From Bacteroidota bacterium (lineage in GTDB: Bacteria > Bacteroidota > Bacteroidia > AKYH767-A > JAHEYN01), in assembly GCA_023251555.1 (NCBI GenBank), contig JAHEYN010000004.1:1-64000 (forward strand): a stretch of 64,000 bases of DNA. Reading direction: 5' to 3'. A model generated the notes under the pieces. It was not told the origin of the DNA and made no database searches. It saw only the letters and a program-made list of their open reading frames with translations. A program made the position numbers and the translations under genes. Shown piece after piece: positions 19,798 to 28,902 of this stretch (position 1 is its first letter; the number at the start of each line of letters is the position of its first letter).

Positions 19798-20394
19798 ATG
19801 TTCCCCTTGAAAAGGTTATTCCTATATCCATTGCTGCCTGCGTTTTTTTTACTTTCGTTTACCGGTGCTAAAGGCCAGGCATTTTATCTCGGTACGCATG
19901 TGGCTTCTTTAGGTGCGGGTTTTATGGGAAGCTGGCCGTTCGCTACTACCAGCAACTCTCCTGCAGTAGGTCTGCATTACGAGCATGGTATTTATGAAAT
20001 GAGTTCAGGGTCGGCTATGGGTGTGGGTTTCTATGTGGGGGAGAAGAGCCTCGTATGGCATAAGGAACTGGGTGATGCACTCTGGGAAGAAAGCAAATGG
20101 AAATATACGTTTGCAGGTATTACCGGCAGCTACCACTACAATGCACAATCCCGTCTCGATCCTTATCTTAATGTAATGCTCGGGATGAAGATGCTGAAGT
20201 ACACTTTCATTTACTCCGATCCTAACCATGCCCCACCCGGAGGCCCTCCTTCGGCTGACTATCCCAAAACAAGCTTTGCTTACCAGTTGTCGGTTGGAGC
20301 GAGGTATTTCTTTTCCAACAACATTGCAGCTTTTCTTGATGCGGGATATGGGTTTTCCTATATAACCGGCGGCGTTACGGTGAAAGTTTTTTAA
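19798..20394 (+). CDS. Outer-membrane beta-barrel-like protein
   Basis: A 198-residue protein of no named family. An N-terminal signal peptide (MFPLKRLFLYPLLPAFFLLSFTGAKG, then Q) precedes alternating aromatic/glycine strands such as LGAGFMGSWPF and AYQLSVGARYFFSNNIAAFLDAGYG. The last residues, VTVKVF, end in Phe as outer-membrane barrels often do. An eight-stranded barrel is plausible. Its 3' end overlaps the convergent recX gene by 20 bp. Its promoter lies immediately before the ATG, suggesting a very short leader. Confidence 0.7.
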   Translation: MFPLKRLFLYPLLPAFFLLSFTGAKGQAFYLGTHVASLGAGFMGSWPFATTSNSPAVGLHYEHGIYEMSSGSAMGVGFYVGEKSLVWHKELGDALWEESKWKYTFAGITGSYHYNAQSRLDPYLNVMLGMKMLKYTFIYSDPNHAPPGGPPSADYPKTSFAYQLSVGARYFFSNNIAAFLDAGYGFSYITGGVTVKVF

Positions 20395-20872
20395 GACAAG
20401 ACTCCCGGAGAATATCCAGGCATAGTCCTGTTTCAAACCCTTTCGAAAACAGGTAATGTAATGTCTTTATTTTTTTCTCTTCTGCGCCGCATTTTCGCAG
20501 TGTCTCCAGTTTTTTCGATGCCAGTGATTTAATTTTTTCCGCATAATCCCCCGGACTGATCTCATCCAGCGCCCTGCTGATAATAGCTTCGGGAACATTT
20601 CTTTTTCTCAGCTCCGCTGTGATTTTTATGCGGCCCCAGCTGTGATTCCTGAATTTGCTCCCTGCATAGAGTGCAGAAAATCTTTCATCGTCAACAAAAC
20701 CTTCTTTTGCAAGAACAGCTATAATTTTTTCTGCCGCTTTGCCTGTTAAGGAAAGGCTGTGCAGCTTTTCTTTCACTTCATGCGAGCAGCGCTCCCTGTA
20801 AACACAAAAACTGCGCAGCCTGTCTAAAGCCTGTTTGTCCTTTCCTTCCGTTCTTCCCCGAATTTTCATCAT
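20375..20872 (-). CDS. recX: Regulatory protein RecX
   Basis: This small helical modulator binds RecA filaments and limits recombinase activity. It has 165 residues, the normal family size, made of three-helix repeats. Characteristic strings are YRERCSHEVKEKL, VLAKEGFVDDERFSALYAGSKF, and KITAELRKRNVPEAIISRAL. The second codon is also ATG, so the start could be at 20869. It is not near recA in this window. The 3' end overlaps the convergent barrel gene by 20 bp. Confidence 0.9.
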   Translation of the reverse strand: MMKIRGRTEGKDKQALDRLRSFCVYRERCSHEVKEKLHSLSLTGKAAEKIIAVLAKEGFVDDERFSALYAGSKFRNHSWGRIKITAELRKRNVPEAIISRALDEISPGDYAEKIKSLASKKLETLRKCGAEEKKIKTLHYLFSKGFETGLCLDILRESCLKKLSP

Positions 20873-20874
20873 GA

Positions 20875-20906
20875 TTTACCCGGCTTGAAAAAAGAATATA
20901 TTTTTG
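20875..20906 (+). promoter_or_regulatory. Promoter of the MFS gene
   Basis: TTTA, 20 nt, then TATTTTTG, a perfect TAnnTTTG, 14 nt before the ATG at 20921. It rules out the TTG at 20885 as a start. Confidence 0.45.
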
Positions 20907-20913
20907 CCCGCTG

Positions 20914-20921
20914 CAAAGGTA
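20914..20921 (-). promoter_or_regulatory. Possible -7 box of recX
   Basis: TACCTTTG on the minus strand is a perfect match to TAnnTTTG. It faces the plus-strand box at 20899-20906, so the two start sites would nearly coincide. No clear -33 element. Confidence 0.35.
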
Positions 20922-22189
20922 TGAAAAACAGTAAGGCGCTTTCCCTTTTACTTACCGCTAATATCATTTCGGGTTTCGCACAGGGCATCAGCATGCTGGC
21001 GATACCCTGGTATTTTGCGGCTGTGCTTCATAAGCCTTCCTGGTTCGGATACCTGTATGCCTGTACCACCTTCATCAGCCTTTTCTGGAGCCTGTATGCA
21101 GGGACGCTTATTGACCGCTATTCCAGGAAGAAAATATTTATCCTCATTTCTCTTGGCGGGGGAGTGGTGCTGCTGTCGGCGGCACTGACTGGTTACCTCA
21201 TGGGATCGGTACCCCTGTTCATGGTGATGCTTGTTTTCCTTGCGACTGTTTGCAGCTTTAACATTCACTATCCTGCCCTCTATGCTTTCGGGCAGGAGGT
21301 CAGCAGGGCGGAGCATTACGGGAAAGTGAACGCATACCTCGAGATTCAGGGCCAGGCCACCAGTATCCTTTCCGGGGCGCTCGGAGCTCTACTGCTGCAG
21401 GGAGTGCATGCAGGGGCAGGTATCAATATGCTTGGCATTGAGATAAAGATGCCGTTGGAGTTAAGAGGCTGGAAACTTCATGAAATTTTCCTCATGGATG
21501 CGATCACTTATTTTATTGCCATGGTATTTATAAGCGGGATAAGCTATGTTCCGCAGACACATAAAATCATTGAAGAAGGATCAGTGTGGAAAAGAATCAT
21601 GAGCGGTGTTTCTTTCCTGAAAAAGAATACCTCCGTATTTATTTTTGGCAATGCTTCGTATTCCATTTTCGTTGTGCTGATGGTGGAAGTGTATCTCCTG
21701 CTTCCGATGTACGTTTCCGGCCATCTTGCTGCGGGGGCTGATGTGTATGCGTCAGCCGAAATTTATTATGCCATAGGAGCCCTTCTCTCGGGGATGTTCA
21801 TACGGAAAATATTCGGCGGCACGAATGCAGTACACTCCATCCTTCTGATGATGGGAGCCACAACAGTTATATTTTTTGTAGTAAGCTTCACGAAGATGAA
21901 TGCTTTATTTTTTGCCTTCTCGTTTTTAATCGGCATTACCAATGCAGGCACCCGCATTCTCAGGGTTACCTGGCTTTTTCACCGCATCCCGAACGGAATG
22001 ATAGGGAGAACAGGCAGCGTATTTTCCATGCTCAATATTTTTATGAGATTTCTGTTCATCACTTTGTTTTCCATGCCGTTTTTTTCGGCGGGGAGCCATG
22101 TTACGTGGGCGTACTTCATCTGCGGGAATTTTGTATTGCTTTCGGCCTTGCTGCTCCTGAAGAACTACCGGGAGATGGTCAGTACCTGA
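20921..22189 (+). CDS. Major facilitator superfamily transporter
   Basis: A 422-residue inner-membrane carrier with about twelve hydrophobic segments, in the style of the EntS/MFS_3 exporters. The loop-2-3 signature appears as AGTLIDRYSRKKIFI near residue 58. The segment AYLEIQGQATSILSGALGALLL recalls the motif-C-like part of drug exporters. The track begins at a TTG inside the predicted promoter; the ATG at 20921 is used. The substrate is not evident. It is divergent from recX and followed by T9SS genes with their own promoter. Confidence 0.85.
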   Translation: MKNSKALSLLLTANIISGFAQGISMLAIPWYFAAVLHKPSWFGYLYACTTFISLFWSLYAGTLIDRYSRKKIFILISLGGGVVLLSAALTGYLMGSVPLFMVMLVFLATVCSFNIHYPALYAFGQEVSRAEHYGKVNAYLEIQGQATSILSGALGALLLQGVHAGAGINMLGIEIKMPLELRGWKLHEIFLMDAITYFIAMVFISGISYVPQTHKIIEEGSVWKRIMSGVSFLKKNTSVFIFGNASYSIFVVLMVEVYLLLPMYVSGHLAAGADVYASAEIYYAIGALLSGMFIRKIFGGTNAVHSILLMMGATTVIFFVVSFTKMNALFFAFSFLIGITNAGTRILRVTWLFHRIPNGMIGRTGSVFSMLNIFMRFLFITLFSMPFFSAGSHVTWAYFICGNFVLLSALLLLKNYREMVST

Positions 22190-22201
22190 GGAACATCCCG
22201 T

Positions 22202-22232
22202 GTTGCACATCTCCTCTTTTTTTTTACATTTG
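22202..22232 (+). promoter_or_regulatory. Promoter of the first T9SS propeller gene
   Basis: GTTG, 19 nt, then TACATTTG (perfect -7), 20 nt before the ATG at 22253. Confidence 0.5.
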
Positions 22233-22252
22233 AAGAATAATCTATTTAGTCC

Positions 22253-23725
22253 ATGAAAATATATTTACAACATCTGAGTTTGCTGGCAGCCTGTTCAGCT
22301 ATTCTTACTTTTTCCGTTGCACAAACCAAATTTGAAAAACATTACGGCACATTTTTCCCTGACGACGGGAGGTATGTGATACCCACCTCTGACGGGGGAT
22401 ATCTTGTTGCCGGGTCCATGCTGAGCACTACCACTTACCAGAGTTCAGCATGTCTCCTTAAAACCAATGCAGGCGGAGACAGTGTATGGTCAAAAATTTT
22501 TACTCCTTCCGGTTCGTCTGGACTGATGTGCGTGCAAAGTACTTCCGACGGAGGCTATGTTGCATGCGGATCTCACGGTGACCTTGTCAATTCCGACGTT
22601 TATATTGTTAAAACTGATGCGGGGGGAAACACGCAGTGGGAGAAAAGCTATGGCGGTTCCTATCTCGACAATGCATACTGGATCGAGCAGACTACTGACG
22701 GAGGATATATTGTAAGCGGAAGTTATATTACCGTCCTGCTGGGCTACCGCCAGGCATACGTACTCCGCCTGGATGCTTTGGGAGACACCCTGTGGACCCG
22801 CGTATTCAACGGCCTTGCAGGGGGAGATTACAGCGAGGCTTTTGCCATACAGCAGTCGGACAACGGTAATTTCGTAATGTGCGGAAATTACGTCCTGTCC
22901 AGTCTTTCCGGGCACAGCGTATTTATGCAGGAGCTGGATGCAGCCGGGAATCCTGTATGGATCAAAAACTGGGTGCATGATACCTATGGGCAGAACGGCT
23001 ACTCTCTTTGCAAAACTCCCGACGGCGGTTTTGCTTTCTGTGCCGATAAGCCAAATACAACCGGCTCTTTCGACTATTGGCTTATAAAGACGGACAGCAG
23101 CGGAACGGAACAATGGCAGAAACAGTACAGGCCTTATGGAATAGGCGGCACTGCCCATACTCTTGCCGTTACTCCCGATGGAGGCTTCCTTCTCGGCGGA
23201 GTAGTTTCTTTTCCCACCACATGGAATCCATCGGGATGGCCTATTCTTTATATCCTGAGAACTAACAGCAATGGGGACAGTCTCTGGTCAAAAGCTATTT
23301 CAGATACTGCTGCTTTGGGTAATGCATACTGTGTAAAATCCACACCGGACGGGGGATATATTATATGCGGGACTGCTACAAAGACTACTTATGAACCTGC
23401 AGGGTACGGGGGAACGGATATTTATCTTGTAAAGACCGACAGCTCCGGGAGTTTCACCGTTGGCATCCGGCGGACTGGCGGAGAAGAGGATATAACCAAT
23501 ATTTTCCCCAACCCCGTTTCTTCATATATCACTGTCCGTGCAGGGAGTGACTGCGCCGGTGCCGGGCTGGAAATTTTTGATTTGCCCGGAAAACTTGTAA
23601 TGCAAAGGTTCCTCTCAAACGCTCCTGCCGAAAACATACCGCTTACGGTTCCGCCCGGAATTTATTTTTACAGGCTTGTGCGCGGAAAGGAGATTCTCCG
23701 TACGGGAAAGATCATAATTGAATAA
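22253..23725 (+). CDS. T9SS-secreted protein with DGGY propeller-like repeats
   Basis: A 490-residue exported protein of unknown function. A signal peptide ends near VA-QTK (residue 23). The body repeats a roughly 50-residue unit containing TSDGGYLVAGS, TTDGGYIVSGS, TPDGGFAFCAD and TPDGGYIICGT, each followed by a LLKT/YIVKTDxxG strand. This pattern fits a beta-propeller. The last 75 residues form a type A T9SS sorting domain: IFPNPVSSYITV, LEIFDLPGKLVM, GIYFYRLVRG, KIIIE. It should be carried across the outer membrane and processed. A paralog follows after 17 nt. Confidence 0.85.
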   Translation: MKIYLQHLSLLAACSAILTFSVAQTKFEKHYGTFFPDDGRYVIPTSDGGYLVAGSMLSTTTYQSSACLLKTNAGGDSVWSKIFTPSGSSGLMCVQSTSDGGYVACGSHGDLVNSDVYIVKTDAGGNTQWEKSYGGSYLDNAYWIEQTTDGGYIVSGSYITVLLGYRQAYVLRLDALGDTLWTRVFNGLAGGDYSEAFAIQQSDNGNFVMCGNYVLSSLSGHSVFMQELDAAGNPVWIKNWVHDTYGQNGYSLCKTPDGGFAFCADKPNTTGSFDYWLIKTDSSGTEQWQKQYRPYGIGGTAHTLAVTPDGGFLLGGVVSFPTTWNPSGWPILYILRTNSNGDSLWSKAISDTAALGNAYCVKSTPDGGYIICGTATKTTYEPAGYGGTDIYLVKTDSSGSFTVGIRRTGGEEDITNIFPNPVSSYITVRAGSDCAGAGLEIFDLPGKLVMQRFLSNAPAENIPLTVPPGIYFYRLVRGKEILRTGKIIIE

Positions 23726-23742
23726 TACAATCCTCACCTGTT

Positions 23743-25395
23743 ATGAACCATAAAAAAACAACACCTATGAAAAGTCAAAACCGATTTACCTTCATCTTGG
23801 GGAGCCTGGCTCTCACGCTATCCTCCGCTCTCTCTTTAACTTCCCTGCATGCCCAGACTTTCCAGAAAACATACGGTACGAGTGGTTTTAGTGGTACTTC
23901 CGGTATCGGGCGTGCCGTGGCCGAAACCTCTGGCGGCGGGTATATTATAGCAGCAGACAACGGGGATAATCTGTTTCTCAAAACGGATCAGAATGGAAAT
24001 ATACAATGGTCATCCGCTTTTTCCTACGGGCAGTATGGAGGTGATAACGCCCTTGCAGTTGCAGAGGCTCCGGGCAGCGGCTATCTCATGCTGGGCTACT
24101 CCATGACTCCTTCTTATAATTATGCCATGACCCTTCTCAAAACGGATAATGCCGGCACCCTGCAGTGGGCCAAAGCCATTGACAGCCTGGCAACGATGCC
24201 CACAGGGCTTTTCACCAAAGGTGCTATGGCCGTGAATTCTGACGGCACCATCATTATAGGGTACTATCGTTCCGCGGGAGGGCAAACCACTGCAGTTGTA
24301 AAGTTTGATGCCTCGGGCACAGTGCAGTGGGCAAATGAATACAACACAGGCTGGTCACATATCGTAGGAATTACTCCCGATAACGGAGGCTTTCTCCTGT
24401 ATGGAGAAACCTATGGCAGCGCTATGAGCTGGGACGGGCTGCTGTTTAAGATAGACGGGTCAGGAAACATCCTCTGGAGCTACTCCTGTCCTATGGACGG
24501 AACAGGAAAACTTGAGACTATTTACAGCGTGAAACCTACTTCAGACGGCGGGTATATAGGCTCAGCCGTGGCTTATATTTCCGGCATGGCCGGCGGACTC
24601 TTTCCTGCTGCCATCAAACTGGACCAGTCCATGAATACCCAGTGGTGCCGGATTTTCAAACCTGACGTTTCAGAATTTCCTGCAGGAGGAGGATGGGGGT
24701 ATGATGTGGAAGCACTCAGCAGCGGCTACATGCTCCTCGCCTGGTTTGACAATGCCGGCAGCGGCAAAGGATGCTTTATCAGTCTTGATGACAACGGAAA
24801 CTTCCAGTGGAGCAAAGAGTATGGAACACTCTGGGCAGGCAACGGGGTCACTCAGTTCCTTACGCTGAATGATGTTATGGTTACCAGCGACAATCATTTC
24901 CTTGCCGTGGGCGGATATGATGAAACCTCTTATTCTTATAAGGTGCATATGGTTAAAGCGGACATGAACGGGAACAGCGGTCTGAGCTGCGCCGAGAAAA
25001 ACCCTGTGCTTGACTCCCTAAGCCATCCCTTTGTGCTGCAGAGCCTGGGCCTTAACCCATCGGCTCTTTCAGGCGTGACGGTTAAAAGCAGTGTGTTTAG
25101 TTCTGTTTCCGTCAGTATTATAAGCGGCAATGTATGCCCTGCGGGTATTGAGGTGGATAACAGGGAGGATGCGGGAATATGTATATATCCCAATCCTGCT
25201 TCCGCTTCCGATCCCCTTTCCGTGAAAGGGCTTTCTCCGGCAGCACAGCTGCTCTTGTATAACCCCATGGGCCAGCTTGTTTACAGCATATCATATGGCG
25301 CACCTCAACAGCTTCACCTGCCTGCAGGTCTTTATGTATTCCGTGTAAAAGAGAATGACATGATTTCAGTACCTCAGAAACTTATTATACAATAA
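23743..25395 (+). CDS. T9SS-secreted propeller-like protein, paralog of the gene before
   Basis: A 550-residue protein (542 if the ATG at 23767, MKSQNRF, is used; that start gives the better signal peptide, ending SLHA-Q). It shares with its neighbour the start FQKTYGT and repeated TSDGGYIGSAV, SGSGYL and LLKTDNAGTLQW units. The body is larger and the repeats are more diverged. A C-terminal type A sorting domain is clear: ICIYPNPASASDPLSV, LLLYNPMGQLVYS, GLYVFRVKEN, KLIIQ. Function is unknown. Tandem placement implies local duplication and probable cotranscription. Confidence 0.85.
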   Translation: MNHKKTTPMKSQNRFTFILGSLALTLSSALSLTSLHAQTFQKTYGTSGFSGTSGIGRAVAETSGGGYIIAADNGDNLFLKTDQNGNIQWSSAFSYGQYGGDNALAVAEAPGSGYLMLGYSMTPSYNYAMTLLKTDNAGTLQWAKAIDSLATMPTGLFTKGAMAVNSDGTIIIGYYRSAGGQTTAVVKFDASGTVQWANEYNTGWSHIVGITPDNGGFLLYGETYGSAMSWDGLLFKIDGSGNILWSYSCPMDGTGKLETIYSVKPTSDGGYIGSAVAYISGMAGGLFPAAIKLDQSMNTQWCRIFKPDVSEFPAGGGWGYDVEALSSGYMLLAWFDNAGSGKGCFISLDDNGNFQWSKEYGTLWAGNGVTQFLTLNDVMVTSDNHFLAVGGYDETSYSYKVHMVKADMNGNSGLSCAEKNPVLDSLSHPFVLQSLGLNPSALSGVTVKSSVFSSVSVSIISGNVCPAGIEVDNREDAGICIYPNPASASDPLSVKGLSPAAQLLLYNPMGQLVYSISYGAPQQLHLPAGLYVFRVKENDMISVPQKLIIQ

Positions 25396-25459
25396 AATCA
25401 CTACACGCCGTGAAAACAAAAAACATGGTTTAGTTTTGCTGCTTTTCATGACACCTCCT

Positions 25460-25490
25460 TTTGCATTATCCCGATAATTATTTAATTTTA
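25460..25490 (+). promoter_or_regulatory. Candidate promoter of the paa operon
   Basis: TTTG, 19 nt, then TAATTTTA, one mismatch in the -7 box, 28 nt before the paaA ATG. No PaaX or TetR-type regulator gene lies adjacent. Confidence 0.4.
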
Positions 25491-25518
25491 CTTTTCACAC
25501 ATTGCAGCCCCATCCCAT

Positions 25519-26460
25519 ATGAAAAATACCGATACTGCCGGGCTTGAGAAGGAATTCCAGGATCGCATTGACCGTGGCGAAATCATTGAGCCCAAGGACT
25601 GGATGCCCGAACGCTACCGGAAACAGCTCATCCGCATGATGTCACAGCATGCCCATTCCGAAGTTGTGGGAATGCTCCCCGAAGGAAACTGGATTACCAG
25701 GGCTCCCAGCCTGAGAAGAAAGGCCGTACTCCTGGCAAAGGTACAGGATGAGGCGGGGCACGGTTTGTACATCTATAGTGCTGCCGAGACACTTGGCGCT
25801 GACCGCAAAGACCTTCTTGCGGAGTTCCTTTCCGGGCGGGCAAAGTACTCCAGTATTTTTAACTATCCCACCCTCACATGGGCTGATATGGGTGCTATCG
25901 GATGGCTCGTGGACGGGGCCGCAATCATCAACCAGACTGCTCTCGCGAAGTGTTCTTATGGTCCTTACGCAAGAGCCATGATCCGTATCTGCAAAGAAGA
26001 AAATTTTCATCATAAACAGGGCTATGAAATTCTTTCCACGCTCATGAAAGGTTCACTCCCGCAGCGTGCCATGGCCCAGGATGCCGTTAACCGCTGGTGG
26101 TGGCCATCCCTCATGATGTTTGGTCCCCAGGATGCCAATTCGCCTAACAGCGAAGAATTGCTCCGCTGGAAAGTGAAAAAATATTCCAATGATGAACTCC
26201 GCCAGCGCTTCATTGACCGAACAGTCCCGCAGGCAGAACATATAGGGCTCTCTTTTCCAGATCCCCTCCTGAAATGGAATGAAAAAAGAAGGCATTATGA
26301 TTTCGGAAAAATTAACTGGGAGGAGTTTTTTAATGTGATAAACGGCCGCGGCCCCTGTAACAGGGAACGCATGAAGGCGAGAAAAAAAGCAGATGAAGAC
26401 GGTTTGTGGGTGCGCCTTGCGGCAGAAGCATACGCCGCAAAACACCCGAACCTTAACTGA
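25519..26460 (+). CDS. paaA: Phenylacetyl-CoA 1,2-epoxidase, catalytic subunit A
   Basis: This is the di-iron catalytic subunit of the PaaABCE monooxygenase, which epoxidises the aromatic ring of phenylacetyl-CoA in the cytoplasm. The 313-residue length is normal. Ferritin-like metal ligands are visible in [10 protein letters not shown] (Glu48), [12 protein letters not shown] (Glu78, His81) and [23 protein letters not shown] and [12 protein letters not shown] are family strings. It opens a six-gene operon, paaABCD-G-H, with gaps of 10-28 nt. The reductase gene paaE is not in the window, so the electron donor must be encoded elsewhere. Confidence 0.96.
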   Translation: MKNTDTAGLEKEFQDRIDRGEIIEPKDWMPERYRKQLIRMMSQHAHSEVVGMLPEGNWITRAPSLRRKAVLLAKVQDEAGHGLYIYSAAETLGADRKDLLAEFLSGRAKYSSIFNYPTLTWADMGAIGWLVDGAAIINQTALAKCSYGPYARAMIRICKEENFHHKQGYEILSTLMKGSLPQRAMAQDAVNRWWWPSLMMFGPQDANSPNSEELLRWKVKKYSNDELRQRFIDRTVPQAEHIGLSFPDPLLKWNEKRRHYDFGKINWEEFFNVINGRGPCNRERMKARKKADEDGLWVRLAAEAYAAKHPNLN

Positions 26461-26479
26461 ATGATAACAACAAGCGGTT

Positions 26480-26773
26480 ATGTCAACAACAGAAAATACC
26501 CAGTGGAAACTGTGGGAAGTATTTACGCAGCCAAAGCAGGGCGAACCTTATGAACATGCCGGCAGCCTCCGTGCCCCGGATAAGGAAATAGCGTTGCAGA
26601 ACGCAAGAGATGTATATGCAAGGAGGAATGAGGCTGTGTCCATCTGGGTGGTTCCTTCTGAATGTATTGCCGCTACTTCCCCCGCCGATTCCGGATCCTT
26701 CTTTGATCCTGCAAACGATAAGGTTTACAGGCACCCTACCTTTTATAAAACGCCCGAGGGCGTGAAGTTTTAG
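26480..26773 (+). CDS. paaB: Phenylacetyl-CoA epoxidase subunit B
   Basis: This small non-catalytic subunit bridges PaaAC heterodimers in the epoxidase complex. At 97 residues it has the usual size. Family strings are WEVFTQPKQGEPYEHAGSLRAPD, quoted here in part, and NARDVYARRNEAVSIWVVPS. It follows paaA after 19 nt and precedes paaC by 10 nt. Confidence 0.95.
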   Translation: MSTTENTQWKLWEVFTQPKQGEPYEHAGSLRAPDKEIALQNARDVYARRNEAVSIWVVPSECIAATSPADSGSFFDPANDKVYRHPTFYKTPEGVKF

Positions 26774-26783
26774 AACCCCCGCG

Positions 26784-27557
26784 ATGTCCTCAAAAAATAA
26801 ACCCGGGAACGATCTCTTCCTCTACCTGCTCCGCCTCGGCGATACCAGCTTGGTGCTCAGTCACCGCCTTGCCGAATGGTGCGGACACGGACCGATACTT
26901 GAAGAAGACATTGCCATGACCAATATTTCCCTTGATCTCATAGGGCAGGCCAGGATATTGCTGGGCTATGCATCCCGCGTGGAAGGAAAAGGAAGATCGG
27001 AAGATGATCTGGCTTACCTGAGAGAAGAAAGGGCGTTTTACAATGTGCTCCTTGCCGAACAGCCTAACGGTGATTTTGCATGTACCATGGTGCGGCAACT
27101 CTTTATCTCTTCATACCAGTTTTTTCTTTTTGAAGCATTGCAGAAAAGTGCTGACGAAACAATTGCCGCCTTCGCTGCAAAATCGCTGAAAGAAGTTACT
27201 TACCACCTCCGTCACAGCTCCGAATGGGTGCTCAGGCTGGGAGACGGAACCGCCGAAAGCCGTGAAAAGACAGTGCAGGCTGTGAACGAACTGTGGATGT
27301 ACACCCGCGATCTCTTTGATATGGATTCCGTGGACCGGAACCTGCTCACTGCCGGTATTGCTCCTGATATGAACCTTGTAAAAGAAAAATGGGAACAGAA
27401 AATTACCGGGGTACTTAAGGAATCCACCATCCCTGTTCCTCCTTCGGATGCATGGATGGCCTCGGGAAGCAGGGAAGGAAAGCATACTGAACATCTTGGC
27501 TACCTCCTCGCTGAAATGCAGATTCTTCCAAGGACATATCCCGGCGCTTCATGGTAG
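26784..27557 (+). CDS. paaC: Phenylacetyl-CoA epoxidase subunit C
   Basis: This 257-residue structural subunit has the same ferritin-like fold as PaaA but lacks the full iron site in the family; it holds PaaA in its active shape. Visible hallmarks are LGDTSLVLSHRLAEWCGHGP, EDIAMTNISLDLIGQAR and LRHSSEWVLRLGDGT. The C-terminus REGKHTEHLGYLLAEMQ matches the family. It lies in the middle of the paa operon, 28 nt before paaD. Confidence 0.95.
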   Translation: MSSKNKPGNDLFLYLLRLGDTSLVLSHRLAEWCGHGPILEEDIAMTNISLDLIGQARILLGYASRVEGKGRSEDDLAYLREERAFYNVLLAEQPNGDFACTMVRQLFISSYQFFLFEALQKSADETIAAFAAKSLKEVTYHLRHSSEWVLRLGDGTAESREKTVQAVNELWMYTRDLFDMDSVDRNLLTAGIAPDMNLVKEKWEQKITGVLKESTIPVPPSDAWMASGSREGKHTEHLGYLLAEMQILPRTYPGASW

Positions 27558-27585
27558 GAGGCTTCTCCTTCACCATATTAAGAAA

Positions 27586-28083
27586 ATGAAAGGAAACACC
27601 CCGACTCCTGAGAAAATAATGCAGGCTCTCGCTTCCGTCTGTGACCCGGAGATTCCTGTGCTTTCTATCATTGACCTGGGTATTGTCAGGGACGTGAAAA
27701 TTAAAAATAATATCCCCGAAATATCCATTACCCCTACTTATACCGGCTGCCCTGCAATGAAAGTTATTGAAGATGAAATTCGTGAGGCTATAAGGAAAGA
27801 AGGCCTGGAGGATGTGATTGTAAAGACAGTGCTTGCGCCCCCCTGGACTACGGACTGGATTGGCACGGAGGCTAAGGAAAAGCTGAAAGCCTATGGCATT
27901 GCACCCCCGGAAAAATCCTCGCCTGATAAAAGTACTCTCTTTGGAAGCCCCAAGGCTGTTGCCTGCCCAAGGTGCGCTTCTTCTGATACCGAGATGATTT
28001 CACAGTTCGGCTCTACTGCCTGCAAAGCCCTTTACAGGTGCAGGACCTGCAGGGAGCCGTTCGATTATTTTAAATGCCTCTGA
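27586..28083 (+). CDS. paaD: Phenylacetate pathway Fe-S maturation protein PaaD
   Basis: A 165-residue MIP18/DUF59-family protein thought to help assemble the iron-sulfur or di-iron centres of the epoxidase system. The DUF59 part has CDPEIPVLSIIDLGIV near residue 19 and TYTGCPAM near residue 51. A linker leads to a C-terminal zinc-ribbon-like region with cysteines at 127, 130, 146, 152, 155 and 164. The track ORF starts inside paaC; the ATG at 27586, 28 nt after the paaC stop, fits the family start. Confidence 0.92.
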   Translation: MKGNTPTPEKIMQALASVCDPEIPVLSIIDLGIVRDVKIKNNIPEISITPTYTGCPAMKVIEDEIREAIRKEGLEDVIVKTVLAPPWTTDWIGTEAKEKLKAYGIAPPEKSSPDKSTLFGSPKAVACPRCASSDTEMISQFGSTACKALYRCRTCREPFDYFKCL

Positions 28084-28107
28084 ACAGAAAAATAAATCCT
28101 GCGCGCC

Positions 28108-28887
28108 ATGAACTTTATTAAATATGTCGTTGAAAAGTCGCTTGCCAAGATTACACTCTCAAGGCCGGATAAATTTAACAGCTTTAACAGGGAAATGGCG
28201 CTGGAATTGCAGAGTACCCTTGATGATGCAGCCGCCGCCGACAGGCATGTAAGAGCCATCCTGCTCACTGCCGAAGGAAAAGCTTTCTGTGCCGGGCAGG
28301 ATCTTCCCGAGGCGCTGGACCCGAATGGTCCCGGGATAAAAAAAATAATTGATGAACATTATAACCCCATTATCAGGAGGATAAGGAATATTGAAATACC
28401 CGTATTGTGTGCAGTGAACGGCGTTGCGGCAGGAGCAGGGGCCAACATTGCGCTCGCCTGTGATGTGGTGGTAGCCTCCGCTTCCGCCTCCTTCCTGCAG
28501 GCTTTCTCTAAAATAGGACTTATACCCGACAGCGGCGGAACTTTTTTCCTCCCGCGCCTCGTCGGCCTTCAGAGGGCATCTTCACTGATCATGCTCGGCG
28601 ACAGAATCTCCGCTGATGAGGCTCTCCGGATGGGGATGATTTATAAGGTGTTCGATGACCAGCATCTCATGCAGGAAGCTTCTGCCCTGGCAAGTACGCT
28701 TGCATCTCTCCCGACCAAAGCCCTGGGCCTCAGCAAAAGACTGCTGAATGAATCTCTTGCAAATTCCCTTGAGCAGCAGCTTGAGCGGGAATGCCGTATC
28801 CAGGTGGAGGCCTCCGCGACATACGACTATAACGAAGGCGTAAGAGCTTTTCTTGAAAAAAGAAAGCCACAGTTTAAAGGCGAATAG
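28108..28887 (+). CDS. paaG: Ring-1,2-epoxyphenylacetyl-CoA isomerase (PaaG-type crotonase)
   Basis: A 259-residue crotonase-fold enzyme that in the phenylacetate pathway turns the ring epoxide into the oxepin-CoA. The oxyanion-hole strings are AFCAGQDLPE and NGVAAGAGANIAL. The catalytic aspartate typical of PaaG lies in IPDSGGT (Asp141), where hydratases carry a Glu; this favours isomerase over hydratase. It sits in the paa operon between paaD and paaH. No separate paaF hydratase is present here. Confidence 0.88.
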   Translation: MNFIKYVVEKSLAKITLSRPDKFNSFNREMALELQSTLDDAAAADRHVRAILLTAEGKAFCAGQDLPEALDPNGPGIKKIIDEHYNPIIRRIRNIEIPVLCAVNGVAAGAGANIALACDVVVASASASFLQAFSKIGLIPDSGGTFFLPRLVGLQRASSLIMLGDRISADEALRMGMIYKVFDDQHLMQEASALASTLASLPTKALGLSKRLLNESLANSLEQQLERECRIQVEASATYDYNEGVRAFLEKRKPQFKGE

Positions 28888-28902
28888 GATAATCTCTGTT
28901 TT

